A stretch of 64,000 bases of DNA from Acinetobacter terrestris (lineage in GTDB: Bacteria; Pseudomonadota; Gammaproteobacteria; Pseudomonadales; Moraxellaceae), in the NCBI RefSeq assembly GCF_004331155.1, contig NZ_SJNZ01000001.1:209810-273809 (forward strand). The letters run 5' to 3'. Numbering within the stretch: the stretch's first letter is position 1; each line of letters begins with the position of its first letter. A program made the translations under genes and the position numbers. Of the stretch, positions 36,194-47,159 are shown piece after piece. The notes beneath the pieces are model-generated. The model was not told the DNA's origin. It searched no databases and saw only the letters and a list, made by a program, of their open reading frames with translations.

Positions 36194-38083
36194 TTAGCTT
36201 GCAGGTAATGGTGGTGGTGTTGCTGGACCATCAGTAGGTGTTACATCAATTACTGGATTGTCAGCAATATATACCTTAGGTGGTTGAGGTTCACGACCTT
36301 CCATGATGTCACGGATTTGGTCACGATCAATAGTTTCCCATTCCATCAACGCTTTAACCATTGCATGGGCAACATCTTTCTTACTTTCTAGGATATCGCG
36401 TGCAATTTTATATTGCTCATCCAGAATTCGACGAATCTCACGATCCACTTCTAGTTGGGTCGTTTCAGAAATACTGCGGCTACCAATACTGCCCATGAAA
36501 GATTGCTGTGCATCTTCTTCATAGACCATCACGCCCATTTTGTCAGACATACCGTATTTGGTCACCATTGCACGTGCCATTTTGGTTGCACGCTCAAAAT
36601 CGTTTGATGCGCCGGTAGACATTTGATTAATGAATACTTCTTCAGCAATACGACCACCAAATAAAATGGAAAGTTCATTCAACATTTTGTCTTTATAATG
36701 GCTGGTTTGATCAAACTCAGGTAACTGCCAAGTTACACCTAAAGCCCAACCACGCGGCATAATGGTTACTTTATGCACCGGGTCTGTTCCTGGTAAACTT
36801 TCAGCAACAATCGCATGACCTGCTTCATGGTAAGCCGTAGCTCGACGTTCTTCATCACGAAGCACCATCGATTTACGCTCTGGCCCCATGTACAACTTGT
36901 CTTTTGCATCTTCAAAGTCATGCATATCAACTGTGTTCTTGTTGCGACGTGCTGCAAAAAGTGCCGCTTCATTTACAAGATTCGCCAATTGTGCGCCCGA
37001 GAAACCAGGCGTACCACGTGCAAGAACTTTTACATCCACACCCGTAACAGAAGGCAATTTTTTCATGTGAACATTCAGAATTTGTTCACGACCTTTAATG
37101 TCAGGAAGACCTACCATTACTTGACGGTCAAAACGACCCGGACGAAGTAAGGCTTTATCCAGTACATCTGCACGGTTGGTTGCAGCGATAACAATAATAC
37201 CTTCGTTACCTTCAAAACCATCCATTTCAACCAGCATCTGGTTCAATGTTTGTTCACGCTCATCATGACCACCACCGGTACCTGAACCACGGTGACGACC
37301 CACCGCATCAATCTCATCAATAAAGATGATACATGGCGCATGGCGTTTTGCCTGTTCAAACATATCACGGACACGGGATGCACCCACACCCACGAACATT
37401 TCAACGAAGTCAGAACCGGAAATACTGAAGAATGGAACTTTTGCCTCACCTGCAATGGCTTTGGCAAGTAAAGTTTTACCGGTACCTGGAGGACCAACCA
37501 TTAAAACACCACGTGGAATACTTGCACCGAGACGTTTAAATTTGGTTGGATCTTTCAGGAAATCGACAATTTCTACAACTTCTTGTTTAGCTTCATCACA
37601 GCCAGCCACATCTGCAAACGTTACTTTGATTTGGTCATCTGAAAGCATTTTTGCTTTTGACTTACCAAAACTCATCGGTCCGCTTTTACCACCGGCACCA
37701 CCACCCATGTTGCGCATAAAGAACATGAATAACAAAATGATCAAAAGTACAGGGAAGCTGGCGATAAGAAGTTGCATCAACAAGCCTTGACGCGCAGGGG
37801 CAGTACCCTCTACGACAACGCCTTGTTTAATGAGGTTTGGCATAAGTTCTGGGTCTTGAATCGCAGGACGGATACTCTCAAACTCTGAACCGTTTGTTTT
37901 TTCACCACGAATTCTTTCACCATCAATTGTGACTTGCTTAATTTGACCAGCATTCACCGCTGAAACAAACTCTGAATAATTCATTGCTGTCGGTTGATTG
38001 CGGTCACTGATGTTGCTGAAAATTAGAATCAGCACACCGAGTATAACCAGCCACAATACGGCATTCTTGAAGAGATCGCTCAA
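36194..38083 (-). CDS. ftsH: ATP-dependent zinc metalloprotease FtsH
   Basis: FtsH is the essential membrane-anchored AAA+ protease that degrades regulators and misassembled membrane proteins. The 629-residue protein has two N-terminal membrane segments with a periplasmic loop between them. The AAA domain follows, with Walker A (GPPGTGKT), Walker B (IIFIDEID) and the second region of homology ([19 protein letters not shown]). The M41 protease domain carries HEAGH. The start codon is TTG, with GGGAA upstream. The tail is rich in proline. It follows rlmE by about 130 bp on the same strand. Confidence 0.97.
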   Translation of the reverse strand: MSDLFKNAVLWLVILGVLILIFSNISDRNQPTAMNYSEFVSAVNAGQIKQVTIDGERIRGEKTNGSEFESIRPAIQDPELMPNLIKQGVVVEGTAPARQGLLMQLLIASFPVLLIILLFMFFMRNMGGGAGGKSGPMSFGKSKAKMLSDDQIKVTFADVAGCDEAKQEVVEIVDFLKDPTKFKRLGASIPRGVLMVGPPGTGKTLLAKAIAGEAKVPFFSISGSDFVEMFVGVGASRVRDMFEQAKRHAPCIIFIDEIDAVGRHRGSGTGGGHDEREQTLNQMLVEMDGFEGNEGIIVIAATNRADVLDKALLRPGRFDRQVMVGLPDIKGREQILNVHMKKLPSVTGVDVKVLARGTPGFSGAQLANLVNEAALFAARRNKNTVDMHDFEDAKDKLYMGPERKSMVLRDEERRATAYHEAGHAIVAESLPGTDPVHKVTIMPRGWALGVTWQLPEFDQTSHYKDKMLNELSILFGGRIAEEVFINQMSTGASNDFERATKMARAMVTKYGMSDKMGVMVYEEDAQQSFMGSIGSRSISETTQLEVDREIRRILDEQYKIARDILESKKDVAHAMVKALMEWETIDRDQIRDIMEGREPQPPKVYIADNPVIDVTPTDGPATPPPLPAS

Positions 38084-38214
38084 AGCTTTATTCCCATATC
38101 AATCTAATTTGATCATGCCCAAAATGGGTGACCTTAATATAAGCTGAAGATCAGCTGTGCAATATTTTAAAAATGTACAAAATGCACAATTTTTAACGTC
38201 TTGGCAAGTAAACT

Positions 38215-38865
38215 TTATATAGAAGCCTTCTTGCGCCCTTGTCCGATCAAAAATACTTCTTTAGAACGGGCACGTGAAGCAGCAGGTTTTGCTGTCTTTA
38301 ACACATCGAAGCTATCTACGACTTGTTTACGGAATTCATCAAATCCTGTGCCCTGGAACACCTTGACCACAAACTGCCCTTTCGGTCCTAAAACCTTGTT
38401 GGCGAAATCTAAAGCAAGTTCACACAAGTAGATTTGACGCGGTTGATCTACAGCCTTGTTACCTGATGTATTGGGGGCCATATCTGAAATTACAACGTCT
38501 ACAGTGCGTCCGTTTAAAAGATTTAACAATTTTTCGAAAACTTCTTCTTCTCGGAAGTCACCTTGCAAAAAAGTAACATCAGGCAATGCATCCATTTCCA
38601 GGATATCGGAAGCAATCAGCAAACCTTTATCGCCGACTAATTTTCCGGCAATTTGCGACCAGCTCCCTGGGGCAGCACCCAGATCGACCACGGTCATACC
38701 GGGTTTGATAATTTTGTATTTTTCTTGCATTTCAAGAAGCTTATAGGCAGCACGCGCACGATAGCCTTCCTTCTGTGCTTTTTTCACAAACGGATCGTCT
38801 AAGTGCTCGCGCATCCAATCTCGACTGCTTTTCGATAACTTTTGGTTGGTAATGCGTGTCGCCAT
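38215..38865 (-). CDS. rlmE: 23S rRNA (uridine-2552 2'-O)-methyltransferase
   Basis: RlmE (FtsJ, RrmJ) methylates U2552 in the A-loop of 23S rRNA late in 50S assembly. The 216-residue protein has the SAM-binding [13 protein letters not shown] motif, [10 protein letters not shown] and the catalytic lysine region FVVKVFQG. A weak GAGAG ribosome site precedes the ATG. It is divergent from yhbY, another ribosome-assembly gene, and upstream of ftsH. Confidence 0.95.
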   Translation of the reverse strand: MATRITNQKLSKSSRDWMREHLDDPFVKKAQKEGYRARAAYKLLEMQEKYKIIKPGMTVVDLGAAPGSWSQIAGKLVGDKGLLIASDILEMDALPDVTFLQGDFREEEVFEKLLNLLNGRTVDVVISDMAPNTSGNKAVDQPRQIYLCELALDFANKVLGPKGQFVVKVFQGTGFDEFRKQVVDSFDVLKTAKPAASRARSKEVFLIGQGRKKASI

Positions 38866-39059
38866 AACTCTCTAAATAATAAAAAACTTCTAATTCATGA
38901 TTGTACGTGAAAAATATATCCCTTGCAGTATACATCTGTATCTAAATCTGATCTTTGGTATGTTTTTTTCAATAAACGAAATTGATTTTTTCACAGAATA
39001 TAAAGCGTTTAAACCTGGCATTTGCTATACTAAGCCGTTTTTAAAATTAGGTTATCTTT

Positions 39060-39383
39060 ATGGCGGCTTTATCAATTCAGGAACGCAAGCGTTTGCGTCA
39101 AATCGGACATGCACTTAACCCAGTGGTTATGCTTGGCGGTCAAGGTTTGACTGAAAATGTCATCGAAGAAACAAACCGTGCTTTAAATGATCATGAACTG
39201 ATTAAAGTTAAAATTGCCGGTGAAGATCGCGAAGCACGTGTTGCTGCAATTAACGAAATTGCTCAAGTGACTGGCGCTGAAATAGTACAAACGATTGGTA
39301 AAATTGCATTGCTTTATAAAAAAGCTGCAAAACAAAATCCAAAACTTTCGAATCTTGTACGCCACGCACATTTGTCTAACTAA
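39060..39383 (+). CDS. yhbY: YhbY-family RNA-binding protein (CRM domain)
   Basis: This 107-residue protein consists of a single CRM domain that binds pre-50S ribosomal particles. The GxxG loop is seen in VMLGGQGLTENVIEE, and the C-terminal IGKIALLYKKAAK is typical. The gene is divergent from rlmE and five bases ahead of the next plus-strand gene, with which it probably forms an operon. The ribosome site is weak. Confidence 0.92.
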   Translation: MAALSIQERKRLRQIGHALNPVVMLGGQGLTENVIEETNRALNDHELIKVKIAGEDREARVAAINEIAQVTGAEIVQTIGKIALLYKKAAKQNPKLSNLVRHAHLSN

Positions 39384-39388
39384 GCTGT

Positions 39389-39928
39389 ATGGCCAGTTAC
39401 GAACTTAATGCTTTCGATCGTCGCTTTCAATCTATCTCTTTAGTGGGCGCGATTGAACAACAAGGTCCATATGGTTTAAATGTGGGTTATTGGCTACGTG
39501 ATCCAAATCAGCTCATGCAATGGCCTGAATTAGAACAGGGTAACCCACGTCAAGATTTCTTGTGGGAAAATACCTGTTATGAAATTTTTATTGGCGTTCA
39601 TGGCGAAGATTTCTATCGAGAAATTAACCTCTCTCCTTCACAAGCTTGGCAGGTCTATCAATTCGAGGAATATCGTTATCCTGAAGAGATGCCTCCGCAA
39701 GCTGCAAATGACATTGAACTGAATCAACTCAAACGCACACATTACGGTTTAAATGTGAGCCTGGATTTGAGCGAGTTTATGTTAAAGCACAAATTAAAAT
39801 GGTCGGATATGTTCTTGGGTTTAAGTGCTGTACTGAACACCTCGCAAGGTACTCAATACTACGCGATGCAACACAGCAGCCCGAATGCAGACTTTCACAA
39901 CAAACGTGATTGGCTACATCAGTTCTAA
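39389..39928 (+). CDS. DOMON-like domain protein
   Basis: This 179-residue beta-rich protein resembles the DOMON-like type 2 family (N-terminal FDRRFQSISLVGAIEQ, middle DFLWENTCYEIFIGVHGEDFYREINLSP, C-terminal HNKRDWLHQF). It has no signal peptide. DOMON folds bind haem or sugars, but the ligand here is unknown. It starts five bases after the yhbY stop, so the two are probably co-transcribed. A bidirectional terminator follows at 39953. Confidence 0.78.
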   Translation: MASYELNAFDRRFQSISLVGAIEQQGPYGLNVGYWLRDPNQLMQWPELEQGNPRQDFLWENTCYEIFIGVHGEDFYREINLSPSQAWQVYQFEEYRYPEEMPPQAANDIELNQLKRTHYGLNVSLDLSEFMLKHKLKWSDMFLGLSAVLNTSQGTQYYAMQHSSPNADFHNKRDWLHQF

Positions 39929-39952
39929 AAAATAGTACGGATATTCGGCAAA

Positions 39953-39983
39953 TAAAAAAGTGAGGCATATGACCTCACTTTTT
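39953..39983. terminator. Bidirectional terminator
   Basis: The stem AAGTGAGG / CCTCACTT with a 7-nt loop lies between A and T runs. Confidence 0.92.
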
Positions 39984-40105
39984 TATGCTTTCAGTTTTTA
40001 TGTTTTTAATACTTGTTTTATGTTTTCAAGACTTGGATTCAGGGAATATTACATATTGCGCCTATTCCCTGCCTTTAGTCTTTGATTTTTGCTTTGAATA
40101 AGAAA

Positions 40106-40579
40106 TCAGCTTTTTAAAGCTGGTTTTTCCTCAGCTTTCTCTGACACTTTTTTCCACACATCTAAAGTATGTTCTTTAGAACGTTTGAAAGTTTCAGCCA
40201 GATGATCTTTGTGTTTAACAGAAATTTGGCTGACATCTTCTTTCAGCTCTTTACCCATTTTCGATAACTCATCAATCACTGAATTTAATTCAGATTTAAC
40301 AAATTCTTTTAATTCAGCTAAATCTTTTTGTGAAAAATTAAGTTGCTTCTTAATGGTCTCAAGACGCTGTATGAGATCCTGTTTCAGATTCTGAACTTGA
40401 ACTTGTACATCGGCCTGCACTTCTTTGGCTTCAGCTTTAACATTTTCAGCCGATTCTGACATCGCCTGTGTTACGTTTTGCTGTGCCTCTTTAGACGCTT
40501 GTCCCAACTTTTCGGCACCTTCAGCGACCACCTCTTTTAAGGCAGGTTTAGCTTTAACTTGTTTTTGTTCTGTAGTCAT
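40106..40579 (-). CDS. Charged amphipathic coiled-coil protein (phasin-like in composition)
   Basis: This 157-residue protein is almost entirely alpha-helical and rich in Lys, Glu, Ala and Gln, with heptad patterning (for example QNLKQDLIQRLETIKKQL and LAELKEFVKSELNSVIDEL). It has no signal peptide, cysteine or membrane helix. The composition resembles phasins and apolipoprotein-like stress proteins, but no signature allows a firm call. The start has AGGAA eight bases upstream. It is single-gene and convergent with the DOMON-like gene. Confidence 0.7.
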   Translation of the reverse strand: MTTEQKQVKAKPALKEVVAEGAEKLGQASKEAQQNVTQAMSESAENVKAEAKEVQADVQVQVQNLKQDLIQRLETIKKQLNFSQKDLAELKEFVKSELNSVIDELSKMGKELKEDVSQISVKHKDHLAETFKRSKEHTLDVWKKVSEKAEEKPALKS

Positions 40580-40751
40580 GGCTTTATTCCTAGAGTTATT
40601 ACATGAGAGCTTTAGACTAGTCGATTTGATAAAATTTAAGTTTTGATTTGTCAGACAATTCTCATTTGCTTACATTTTACCTACATACGTTCAAAACAGA
40701 CTTTTATTCAAAACACAAGGTATTTATCTTACATATTCGGCATAAATGGCA

Positions 40752-40780
40752 TGGACTTCAACTGGTCGACTGCGTATAAT
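40752..40780 (+). promoter_or_regulatory. carA promoter
   Basis: The -10 is a perfect TATAAT at 40775-40780. With 17-bp spacing the -35 is TGGACT (4 of 6 matches). The predicted start near 40787 leaves about 100 nt of leader before carA, including a terminator-like hairpin. Confidence 0.6.
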
Positions 40781-40810
40781 GCCGTGTTAAGTTCAAGCGA
40801 GCAGACACAG

Positions 40811-40846
40811 GGAGGGTTGGTTAAAAAAATAGCCTTCCTTTTTTTT
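40811..40846 (+). promoter_or_regulatory. Terminator-like hairpin in the carA leader (possible attenuator)
   Basis: GGAGGGTTG (40811-40819) can pair with TAGCCTTCC (40830-40838), including three G-U pairs, and eight T residues follow directly (40839-40846). A shorter alternative pairing (GGTT / AGCC) shares the right arm. It sits between the promoter and the carA ribosome site (AGGAG at 40878-40882). Confidence 0.5.
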
Positions 40847-40889
40847 CGTCTTCTCGCTTTTTTACAGCCTAAATTTCAGGAGCTTTGGT

Positions 40890-42029
40890 TTGAGCACTCC
40901 CGCCATTTTAGCCCTCGCAGATGGAACGATCTTTAAAGGTACGTCTATCGGTGCATCGGGTAGTACGACTGGTGAAGTCGTTTTTAATACAGCAATGACT
41001 GGCTATCAAGAAATTTTGACTGACCCAAGTTATGCACAGCAACTTGTGACTTTGACTTACCCGCATATTGGTAATACAGGTTGTAATGATGAAGACGCTG
41101 AGTCAGGTCGAATTCATAAGGTATGGGCAAACGGTTTAATTATCCGTGACCTTCCTTTATTGCATAGCAATTTCCGTGCGAATCAATCTTTAAGTGAATA
41201 TCTTCAACAACACAATGTTGTTGCGATTGCCGATATTGATACACGTAAATTGACACGAATTTTACGTGCGAAAGGCGCGCAGAATGGTTGCATCCTTGCA
41301 GGTGACAACATTACAGAAGAAGAGGCTTTAGAAAAAGCACGTGCGTTTGGCGGCCTGAACGGTTTAGACCTGGCGAAAGAATGCTGTGACCCGACCGGTT
41401 TCGAATGGACGGAAGGTTCTTGGACACTGGGTCAAGGCTTTTCTCAACCTGAACTTAAATTCCATGTTGTTGCATATGATTACGGTGTCAAAACCAACAT
41501 CTTACGTATGCTGACTGATCGCGGATGCAAACTCACTGTAGTTCCAGCTCAAACGTCTGCAGAAAAAGTTCTCGCATTAAATCCGGACGGTGTGTTCCTG
41601 TCGAACGGCCCTGGCGATCCAGCTGCATGTGATTATGCAATTGAAGCTGTAAAAACCATTGTTGAAACAACAGATATTCCTGTATTTGGTATCTGCCTAG
41701 GTCACCAAATCCTTGCGCTTGCTTCTGGTGCCAAAACTGTGAAAATGCCTCACGGTCACCACGGTGCAAACCATCCTGTACAAAATCTTGAAGATGGTAC
41801 AGTGATGATTACTTCTCAGAACCATGGCTTTGCAGTGGAAATTGATACCTTGCCTGCAAACCTGAAAGCGACGCACGTTTCATTGTTCGATCAAACCCTT
41901 CAGGGTATGCATCGCACGGACAAACCAGCGTTCAGCTTCCAGGGTCACCCTGAAGCGAGTCCTGGTCCACATGACTGTGCACCATTATTCGATCATTTCA
42001 TTGAACTTATCGAAGCGTCTAAGAAGTAA
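40890..42029 (+). CDS. carA: Carbamoyl-phosphate synthase small chain
   Basis: CarA is the glutamine amidotransferase subunit that feeds ammonia to CarB for carbamoyl phosphate, the precursor of arginine and pyrimidines. The 379-residue protein has the class I GATase nucleophile C269 (GICLGHQ) and the His/Glu pair in [10 protein letters not shown]. The start codon is TTG with AGGAG seven bases upstream. carB begins 14 bp downstream in the same operon. A terminator-like hairpin in the leader suggests transcription attenuation. Confidence 0.97.
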   Translation: MSTPAILALADGTIFKGTSIGASGSTTGEVVFNTAMTGYQEILTDPSYAQQLVTLTYPHIGNTGCNDEDAESGRIHKVWANGLIIRDLPLLHSNFRANQSLSEYLQQHNVVAIADIDTRKLTRILRAKGAQNGCILAGDNITEEEALEKARAFGGLNGLDLAKECCDPTGFEWTEGSWTLGQGFSQPELKFHVVAYDYGVKTNILRMLTDRGCKLTVVPAQTSAEKVLALNPDGVFLSNGPGDPAACDYAIEAVKTIVETTDIPVFGICLGHQILALASGAKTVKMPHGHHGANHPVQNLEDGTVMITSQNHGFAVEIDTLPANLKATHVSLFDQTLQGMHRTDKPAFSFQGHPEASPGPHDCAPLFDHFIELIEASKK

Positions 42030-42043
42030 TTAAGGAAGCGATC

Positions 42044-45000
42044 ATGGCTAAACGTACAGACATTAAAAGCATCTTAATTATTGGTGCGGGTCCGATTGTG
42101 ATCGGTCAAGCATGTGAGTTTGACTACTCAGGTGCGCAAGCATGTAAAGCCCTTCGTGAAGAAGGCTACCGTGTTATTTTGGTGAACTCTAACCCAGCAA
42201 CCATTATGACCGACCCGTCAATGGCTGATGCAACGTATATCGAACCGATTACTTGGCAGACTGTTGCACAAATCATTGAGAAAGAGCGTCCAGATGCTGT
42301 CCTTCCAACTATGGGTGGTCAAACAGCGTTGAACTGTGCACTTGCACTTGATGAACACGGCATTTTAGAAAAATTCAATGTTGAATTGATCGGTGCGAGT
42401 AAAGATGCCATTGAAATGGCTGAAGACCGTAAATTGTTTGATGACGCAATGCGTCGTATTGGCCTTGAATGCCCACGTGCTGCTGTTGCAAGCACCATGG
42501 AAGAAGCATTTGAGATTCAGGCGAAACTCGGCTTCCCTTCTATTATTCGTCCATCATTCACTATGGGTGGTTCAGGCGGTGGTATTGCTTACAACCGTGA
42601 CGAATTCATTGAAATCTGTGAACGTGGTTTCGACCTCTCTCCTACTCACCAACTGTTAATCGATGAATCATTGATTGGTTGGAAAGAATACGAGATGGAA
42701 GTTGTTCGTGACAAAAACGACAACTGTATCATTGTATGTGCGATCGAAAACTTCGACCCTATGGGTGTTCACACAGGTGACTCAATCACTGTTGCGCCTG
42801 CACAAACATTGACAGACAAAGAATACCAAATCATGCGTAATGCATCGATTGCGGTTCTACGTGAAATTGGTGTGGAAACAGGAGGTTCGAACGTTCAATT
42901 CGGTATTAATCCGAAAGACGGTCGTATGGTTGTGATCGAGATGAACCCGCGTGTATCACGTTCATCTGCACTTGCATCTAAAGCAACCGGTTTCCCGATT
43001 GCTCGAATTGCAGCGAAACTGGCTGTAGGTTACACCCTTGATGAATTGAAAAATGACATCACTGGCGGTACCACACCTGCGTCATTCGAACCTGCAATCG
43101 ACTACGTGGTCACCAAGATTCCTCGTTTTAACTTCGAGAAATTCCCACAAGCTGAAGCAATTCTAACTACACAGATGAAATCTGTGGGCGAAGTGATGGC
43201 GATTGGCCGTAACTTCCAGGAATCTTTGCAAAAAGCGCTTCGTGGTCTTGAAGTGGGCGTATGTGGTTTTGATGAAAGACTCGAAGTCGGTGCTGATGGC
43301 GCACGCGAGAAAATTCTTCAAGAACTTAAAGTACCGGGTCCAGAACGTATTTGGTTTATCGGTGATGCTTTCCGTCATGGTTTCACTTTAGACGAAGTGT
43401 TTGCTGCGACCAACATCGACAAATGGTTCTTGATCCAGATTGAAGACATCATCAAAACTGAAGATCAAATTAAGACTTTAGGTTTTGGTGATTTAAATGC
43501 GGACAACATCCGTAGCTTTAAACGCAAAGGTTTATCAGATCTTCGTATTGCAGATTTGATGGGTATTTCGCAAAAACAATTCCGTAAACACCGTTGGAAC
43601 TTGGGCGTGACCCCGGTTTACAAACGTGTCGATACCTGTGCGGCAGAATTCGAATCAGATACTGCATACATGTACTCAACTTACGATGAAGAATGTGAAG
43701 CAAATCCGTCAACTCGTGACAAGATTATGGTCATCGGTGGCGGTCCTAACCGTATCGGTCAAGGCATCGAGTTCGATTACTGCTGTGTACACGCGGCGCT
43801 TGCAATGCGTGAAGACGGCTATGAAACCATCATGGTGAACTGTAACCCTGAAACTGTTTCTACCGACTACGACACTTCAGACCGTTTGTACTTCGAACCA
43901 ATTACCCTTGAAGATGTTTTAGAGATCGTGCGTATCGAGAAGCCTAAAGGCATTATCGTACAGTACGGTGGTCAGACTCCGCTTAAATTGGCTCGTGCTT
44001 TAGAAGAAGCCGGTGCGCCAATTATCGGTACATCACCTGACGCGATTGACCGTGCAGAAGACCGTGAACGTTTCCAGCAAATGATTCAACGTCTGCAACT
44101 TCGTCAACCAAGAAACAGCATTGTAAAATCTGCTGAAGAAGGTATGGCCGAAGCGTCTAAAGTGGGCTACCCGCTTGTAGTACGTCCTTCATACGTGCTG
44201 GGTGGTCGTGCGATGGAAATCGTTTATAACGACGACGAATTGAAACGCTATTTACGTGATGCAGTTCAAGCTTCTAACGAAGCGCCTGTATTGCTTGACC
44301 ACTTCCTTGATGATGCAACTGAAGTCGATGTTGACTGTGTATCTGACGGTAAAGATGTGGTGATTGGCGGTATCATGCAGCACATTGAACAAGCCGGTAT
44401 TCACTCTGGTGACTCGGCATGTTCTATTCCTCCTTATTCTCTATCTCAAGAGATTCAGGACGAAATGCGTCGTCAAACTGTTGCGATGGCAAAAGAGCTT
44501 GGCGTAATCGGTTTGATGAACGTTCAGTTTGCGGTTAAAGGCAACGACGTTTACATTCTGGAAGTGAATCCACGTGCATCACGTACCGTGCCTTTCGTTT
44601 CTAAATGTATTGGTGAGTCTTTGGCAAAAGTGGCTGCACGTTGTATGGCAGGTCAGTCTTTGGTATCTCAAGGATTTACCAAAGAGATCATCCCGACTCA
44701 CTTCGCTGTAAAAGAAGCGGTGTTCCCATTTGCGAAATTCCCGGGTGTTGACCCAATTCTTGGACCTGAGATGAAATCTACAGGTGAAGTGATGGGTGTG
44801 GGTACAACTTTTGGTGAAGCATTCTATAAAGCTGTGTTAGGCTCGAATGATCGTTTGCCAGGTAAACCAACCGAAGGTGAAGTGAAACATGCATTCTTGT
44901 CTGTACGTGAGTCAGATAAACCGCATGTTGCACGCATTGCGCAACAACTTGTTGATTACGGTTTCAAACTTGTAGCAACAAGTGGTACGCATAAAGTGAT

Positions 45001-45274
45001 TACTGAAGCCGGTATTGAATGTGAACGTGTGAATAAGGTAACCGAAGGTCGCCCTCATATCGTAGATCGCTTGAAAAATGGCGAGATTCACCTCATTATC
45101 AATACATCTGAAGGTAAACAAGCTCAGCAGGATTCGTTCTCAATCCGTCGCTCTGCGCTTCAAGGTAAAGTGTATTACACCACAACCTTGAATGGTGCTG
45201 ATGCTGTATGCCAAGCCTTAGCAATTAAATTGCCAATGGATGTATACCGCTTGCAAGATTTAACAGTAGGTTAA
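42044..45274 (+). CDS. carB: Carbamoyl-phosphate synthase large chain
   Basis: CarB is the 1,076-residue synthetase subunit with two homologous ATP-grasp halves (carboxy-phosphate and carbamoyl-phosphate sites) and a C-terminal MGS-like allosteric domain. Each half starts with a nucleotide-fold motif ([19 protein letters not shown] and [18 protein letters not shown]). GGQTALN and GGQTPLK follow, and NVQFGINP and NVQFAVKG show the repeat. The length is normal. It is co-transcribed with carA and ended by a strong terminator at 45290. Confidence 0.98.
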   Translation: MAKRTDIKSILIIGAGPIVIGQACEFDYSGAQACKALREEGYRVILVNSNPATIMTDPSMADATYIEPITWQTVAQIIEKERPDAVLPTMGGQTALNCALALDEHGILEKFNVELIGASKDAIEMAEDRKLFDDAMRRIGLECPRAAVASTMEEAFEIQAKLGFPSIIRPSFTMGGSGGGIAYNRDEFIEICERGFDLSPTHQLLIDESLIGWKEYEMEVVRDKNDNCIIVCAIENFDPMGVHTGDSITVAPAQTLTDKEYQIMRNASIAVLREIGVETGGSNVQFGINPKDGRMVVIEMNPRVSRSSALASKATGFPIARIAAKLAVGYTLDELKNDITGGTTPASFEPAIDYVVTKIPRFNFEKFPQAEAILTTQMKSVGEVMAIGRNFQESLQKALRGLEVGVCGFDERLEVGADGAREKILQELKVPGPERIWFIGDAFRHGFTLDEVFAATNIDKWFLIQIEDIIKTEDQIKTLGFGDLNADNIRSFKRKGLSDLRIADLMGISQKQFRKHRWNLGVTPVYKRVDTCAAEFESDTAYMYSTYDEECEANPSTRDKIMVIGGGPNRIGQGIEFDYCCVHAALAMREDGYETIMVNCNPETVSTDYDTSDRLYFEPITLEDVLEIVRIEKPKGIIVQYGGQTPLKLARALEEAGAPIIGTSPDAIDRAEDRERFQQMIQRLQLRQPRNSIVKSAEEGMAEASKVGYPLVVRPSYVLGGRAMEIVYNDDELKRYLRDAVQASNEAPVLLDHFLDDATEVDVDCVSDGKDVVIGGIMQHIEQAGIHSGDSACSIPPYSLSQEIQDEMRRQTVAMAKELGVIGLMNVQFAVKGNDVYILEVNPRASRTVPFVSKCIGESLAKVAARCMAGQSLVSQGFTKEIIPTHFAVKEAVFPFAKFPGVDPILGPEMKSTGEVMGVGTTFGEAFYKAVLGSNDRLPGKPTEGEVKHAFLSVRESDKPHVARIAQQLVDYGFKLVATSGTHKVITEAGIECERVNKVTEGRPHIVDRLKNGEIHLIINTSEGKQAQQDSFSIRRSALQGKVYYTTTLNGADAVCQALAIKLPMDVYRLQDLTVG

Positions 45275-45289
45275 TAAATTACCGATAAG

Positions 45290-45322
45290 TCCCGTCATCT
45301 TATTGGTGACGGGATTTTTTTT
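45290..45322 (+). terminator. Terminator after carAB
   Basis: The 8-bp perfect stem TCCCGTCA / TGACGGGA is followed by eight T residues (45315-45322). Confidence 0.93.
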
Positions 45323-45365
45323 ATTTATAAACCCTTAATTTTTATACTCACTTAGAGGGACAACA

Positions 45366-45842
45366 ATGAAACGTTATCCTATGACTCCCGAAGGCAAAAT
45401 TGCCCTAGAGAAAGAATTACATCAGTTAAAAAGTATTGATCGTCCACGTATTATTGCGGCAATTGCTGAAGCGCGTGAACATGGGGATTTAAAAGAAAAT
45501 GCGGAATACCATGCTGCTCGCGAGCAACAAGGTTTCTGTGAAGGCCGTATTCAAGACATCGAGGGTAGACTCGGTGCAATGCAAGTGATTGATATTAAAA
45601 CACTTGAACAAAACGGTCGTGTCGTTTTTGGGGTAACAGTAACGATTGAAAACCTAGACACCGAAGAACAAAAGACCTATCAAATTGTAGGCGATGATGA
45701 AGCAGACTTTAAGATCAACAAGATCTCTGTGAACTCTCCTATTGCTCGTGGTCTTTTGGGCAAAAGCGAAGGCGATGAAGTAAAAATCGTAACGCCTCAA
45801 GGTGAAGTGGAATACGAAATTGTGAAAGTTGCCTATCTTTAA
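45366..45842 (+). CDS. greA: Transcription elongation factor GreA
   Basis: GreA stimulates cleavage of short backtracked transcripts by RNA polymerase. The 158-residue protein has the N-terminal coiled coil with the acidic tip ([14 protein letters not shown]) and the C-terminal domain ([14 protein letters not shown]). The ATG has AGAGGGAC upstream. It follows carB after a terminator, so it needs its own promoter in the gap of about 40 bp or receives read-through. Confidence 0.96.
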   Translation: MKRYPMTPEGKIALEKELHQLKSIDRPRIIAAIAEAREHGDLKENAEYHAAREQQGFCEGRIQDIEGRLGAMQVIDIKTLEQNGRVVFGVTVTIENLDTEEQKTYQIVGDDEADFKINKISVNSPIARGLLGKSEGDEVKIVTPQGEVEYEIVKVAYL

Positions 45843-45868
45843 TTTTAAAGATTGAATACTTTTTAAAG

Positions 45869-45890
45869 CCCCTCTCTTGAGGGGTTTTTT
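45869..45890 (+). terminator. Terminator after greA
   Basis: The stem CCCCTC / GAGGGG with a TCTT loop is followed by six T residues. Confidence 0.93.
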
Positions 45891-45916
45891 ATATTTAGCT
45901 TTCTGACACAAGCCGC

Positions 45917-46510
45917 TTAGCTTTTCACTTCTTTTAAAAATCCCGATGCAAATAAATTAAATGCATGTAAGGCCTCAGGAAGCACCTGCTCAGGATGTTC
46001 GCTAGCAGCGACCCATAGTGCAGCATTCATGGCAGCACCATTTAAAAATACTGCAGCAGCTTCAGGATCGACGGCTTTGATCCGAGCTGCTGCCAGTAAT
46101 TGTTCCACACACTCACGCGTAGACTGCAAGCATTTATTCTGGCTTGGCCAGTGTGCAGGATCACCCAGCACCGCAGGACCGTCGAGCAGCACAATACGCT
46201 GGAATTCAGGATCTAAGGCATTTTGAATATAGGTCCGCCCTTCCAGTATCAAGCCTTCCCAAAGATCATCGGGCTGCTCCGGATGTTGCTGGGCAGACGA
46301 AGCCATCTCTGAATCAATTTGATCGACCACCGCAGCAAATAAGCCCTTTTTATCACCGAAATGATGATACAACGCTCCACGGGTCAGCCCCGCTTCTGCC
46401 GTGAGTTTATCCATTGAAGTATCTGCATAGCCATATTCCCCAAATGCACGGCGTGCCACTTCAATCAGTTTTTTACGGGTCTCGGCCATTTTTAATTCAC
46501 GAACGGACAT
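45917..46510 (-). CDS. TetR-family transcriptional repressor
   Basis: This regulator of about 197 residues has an N-terminal TetR helix-turn-helix (TSMDKLTAEAGLTRGALYHHFGDKKGLF) and a variable ligand-binding C-terminal domain. A GTG four codons upstream (46522) is possible, but the ATG at 46510 is the likelier start. It is divergent from a RidA gene; the gap holds two related palindromes, so the protein probably represses itself and ridA. The inducer is unknown. Confidence 0.85.
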   Translation of the reverse strand: MSVRELKMAETRKKLIEVARRAFGEYGYADTSMDKLTAEAGLTRGALYHHFGDKKGLFAAVVDQIDSEMASSAQQHPEQPDDLWEGLILEGRTYIQNALDPEFQRIVLLDGPAVLGDPAHWPSQNKCLQSTRECVEQLLAAARIKAVDPEAAAVFLNGAAMNAALWVAASEHPEQVLPEALHAFNLFASGFLKEVKS

Positions 46511-46541
46511 TTCTATTACCACTTCAATATTGCAGAAATTT

Positions 46542-46595
46542 TAATTGACATACGGACCGTATGTCAATTATGTTTACATACGAGGCGTATGTGAA
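46542..46595. promoter_or_regulatory. Two TetR-type operator palindromes
   Basis: Site 1 (46542-46570) is a perfect inverted repeat with 14-bp arms around a single central A; its core is GACATACGG / CCGTATGTC. Site 2 (46573-46595) shares the core ACATACG / CGTATGT with a 3-bp centre and one arm mismatch. They lie between the TetR and RidA starts, where RNA polymerase must bind. The ACATAC core resembles AcrR-type sites. Confidence 0.75.
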
Positions 46596-46648
46596 ACTTA
46601 AGCTGTTTTAAAAATATTTTTGAAATCAGACATTGAATGAGAATAGTC

Positions 46649-47053
46649 ATGACAAGAACCGCAATATTTCCCCAAGACCGCCATGCCCTGTATGAAGAGC
46701 ATGGTTATTCTGCTGCAATCAAATCGCAAGATTTACTTTTTGTCTCTGGTCAAGTCGGTAGCCGTGAAGATGGCTCACCTGAACCCGACTTCGAGAAACA
46801 GGTAGAACAGGCTTTTAAAAACTTAGCTGCAACTTTGGCAGCAGCAGGCTGTACTTTCGATGATATTGTCGATGTCACCACCTTTCATACCGATCCTGAA
46901 AAGCAGTTTGAAAGTATTATGAAAGTTAAGCAGCAAGTGTTTAATCAAAAGCCTTACCCAAACTGGACAGCCGTTGGCGTGAGCTGGCTGGCAGGTTTTG
47001 ATTTTGAAATTAAAGTGATTGCCCGTATTCCTACAGCATCGACCCTAACCTAA
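46649..47053 (+). CDS. RidA-family protein
   Basis: This 134-residue RidA/YjgF/Rid-like protein has the family signature region LLFVSGQVGSREDG, then AFKNLAATLAAAGCTFDDIVDVTTF. RidA proteins deaminate reactive enamine or imine intermediates; the divergent Rid subfamilies act in specific catabolic pathways. The ATG at 46649 is preferred over one four codons earlier because of GAGAA upstream. It is divergent from a TetR regulator with two palindromic operators, so it is likely inducible. That argues for a specific catabolic or detoxification role rather than the housekeeping RidA. Confidence 0.85.
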   Translation: MTRTAIFPQDRHALYEEHGYSAAIKSQDLLFVSGQVGSREDGSPEPDFEKQVEQAFKNLAATLAAAGCTFDDIVDVTTFHTDPEKQFESIMKVKQQVFNQKPYPNWTAVGVSWLAGFDFEIKVIARIPTASTLT

Positions 47054-47159
47054 TCATTTGCTTTATTCGCAGTCGCTTGAGTATCTTTTAGATATTGTTC
47101 AGCAAGTTTAGACCTTGATTAGGTATAATTTCTCATTCCTTATTTTTTGTATCTCCCTT

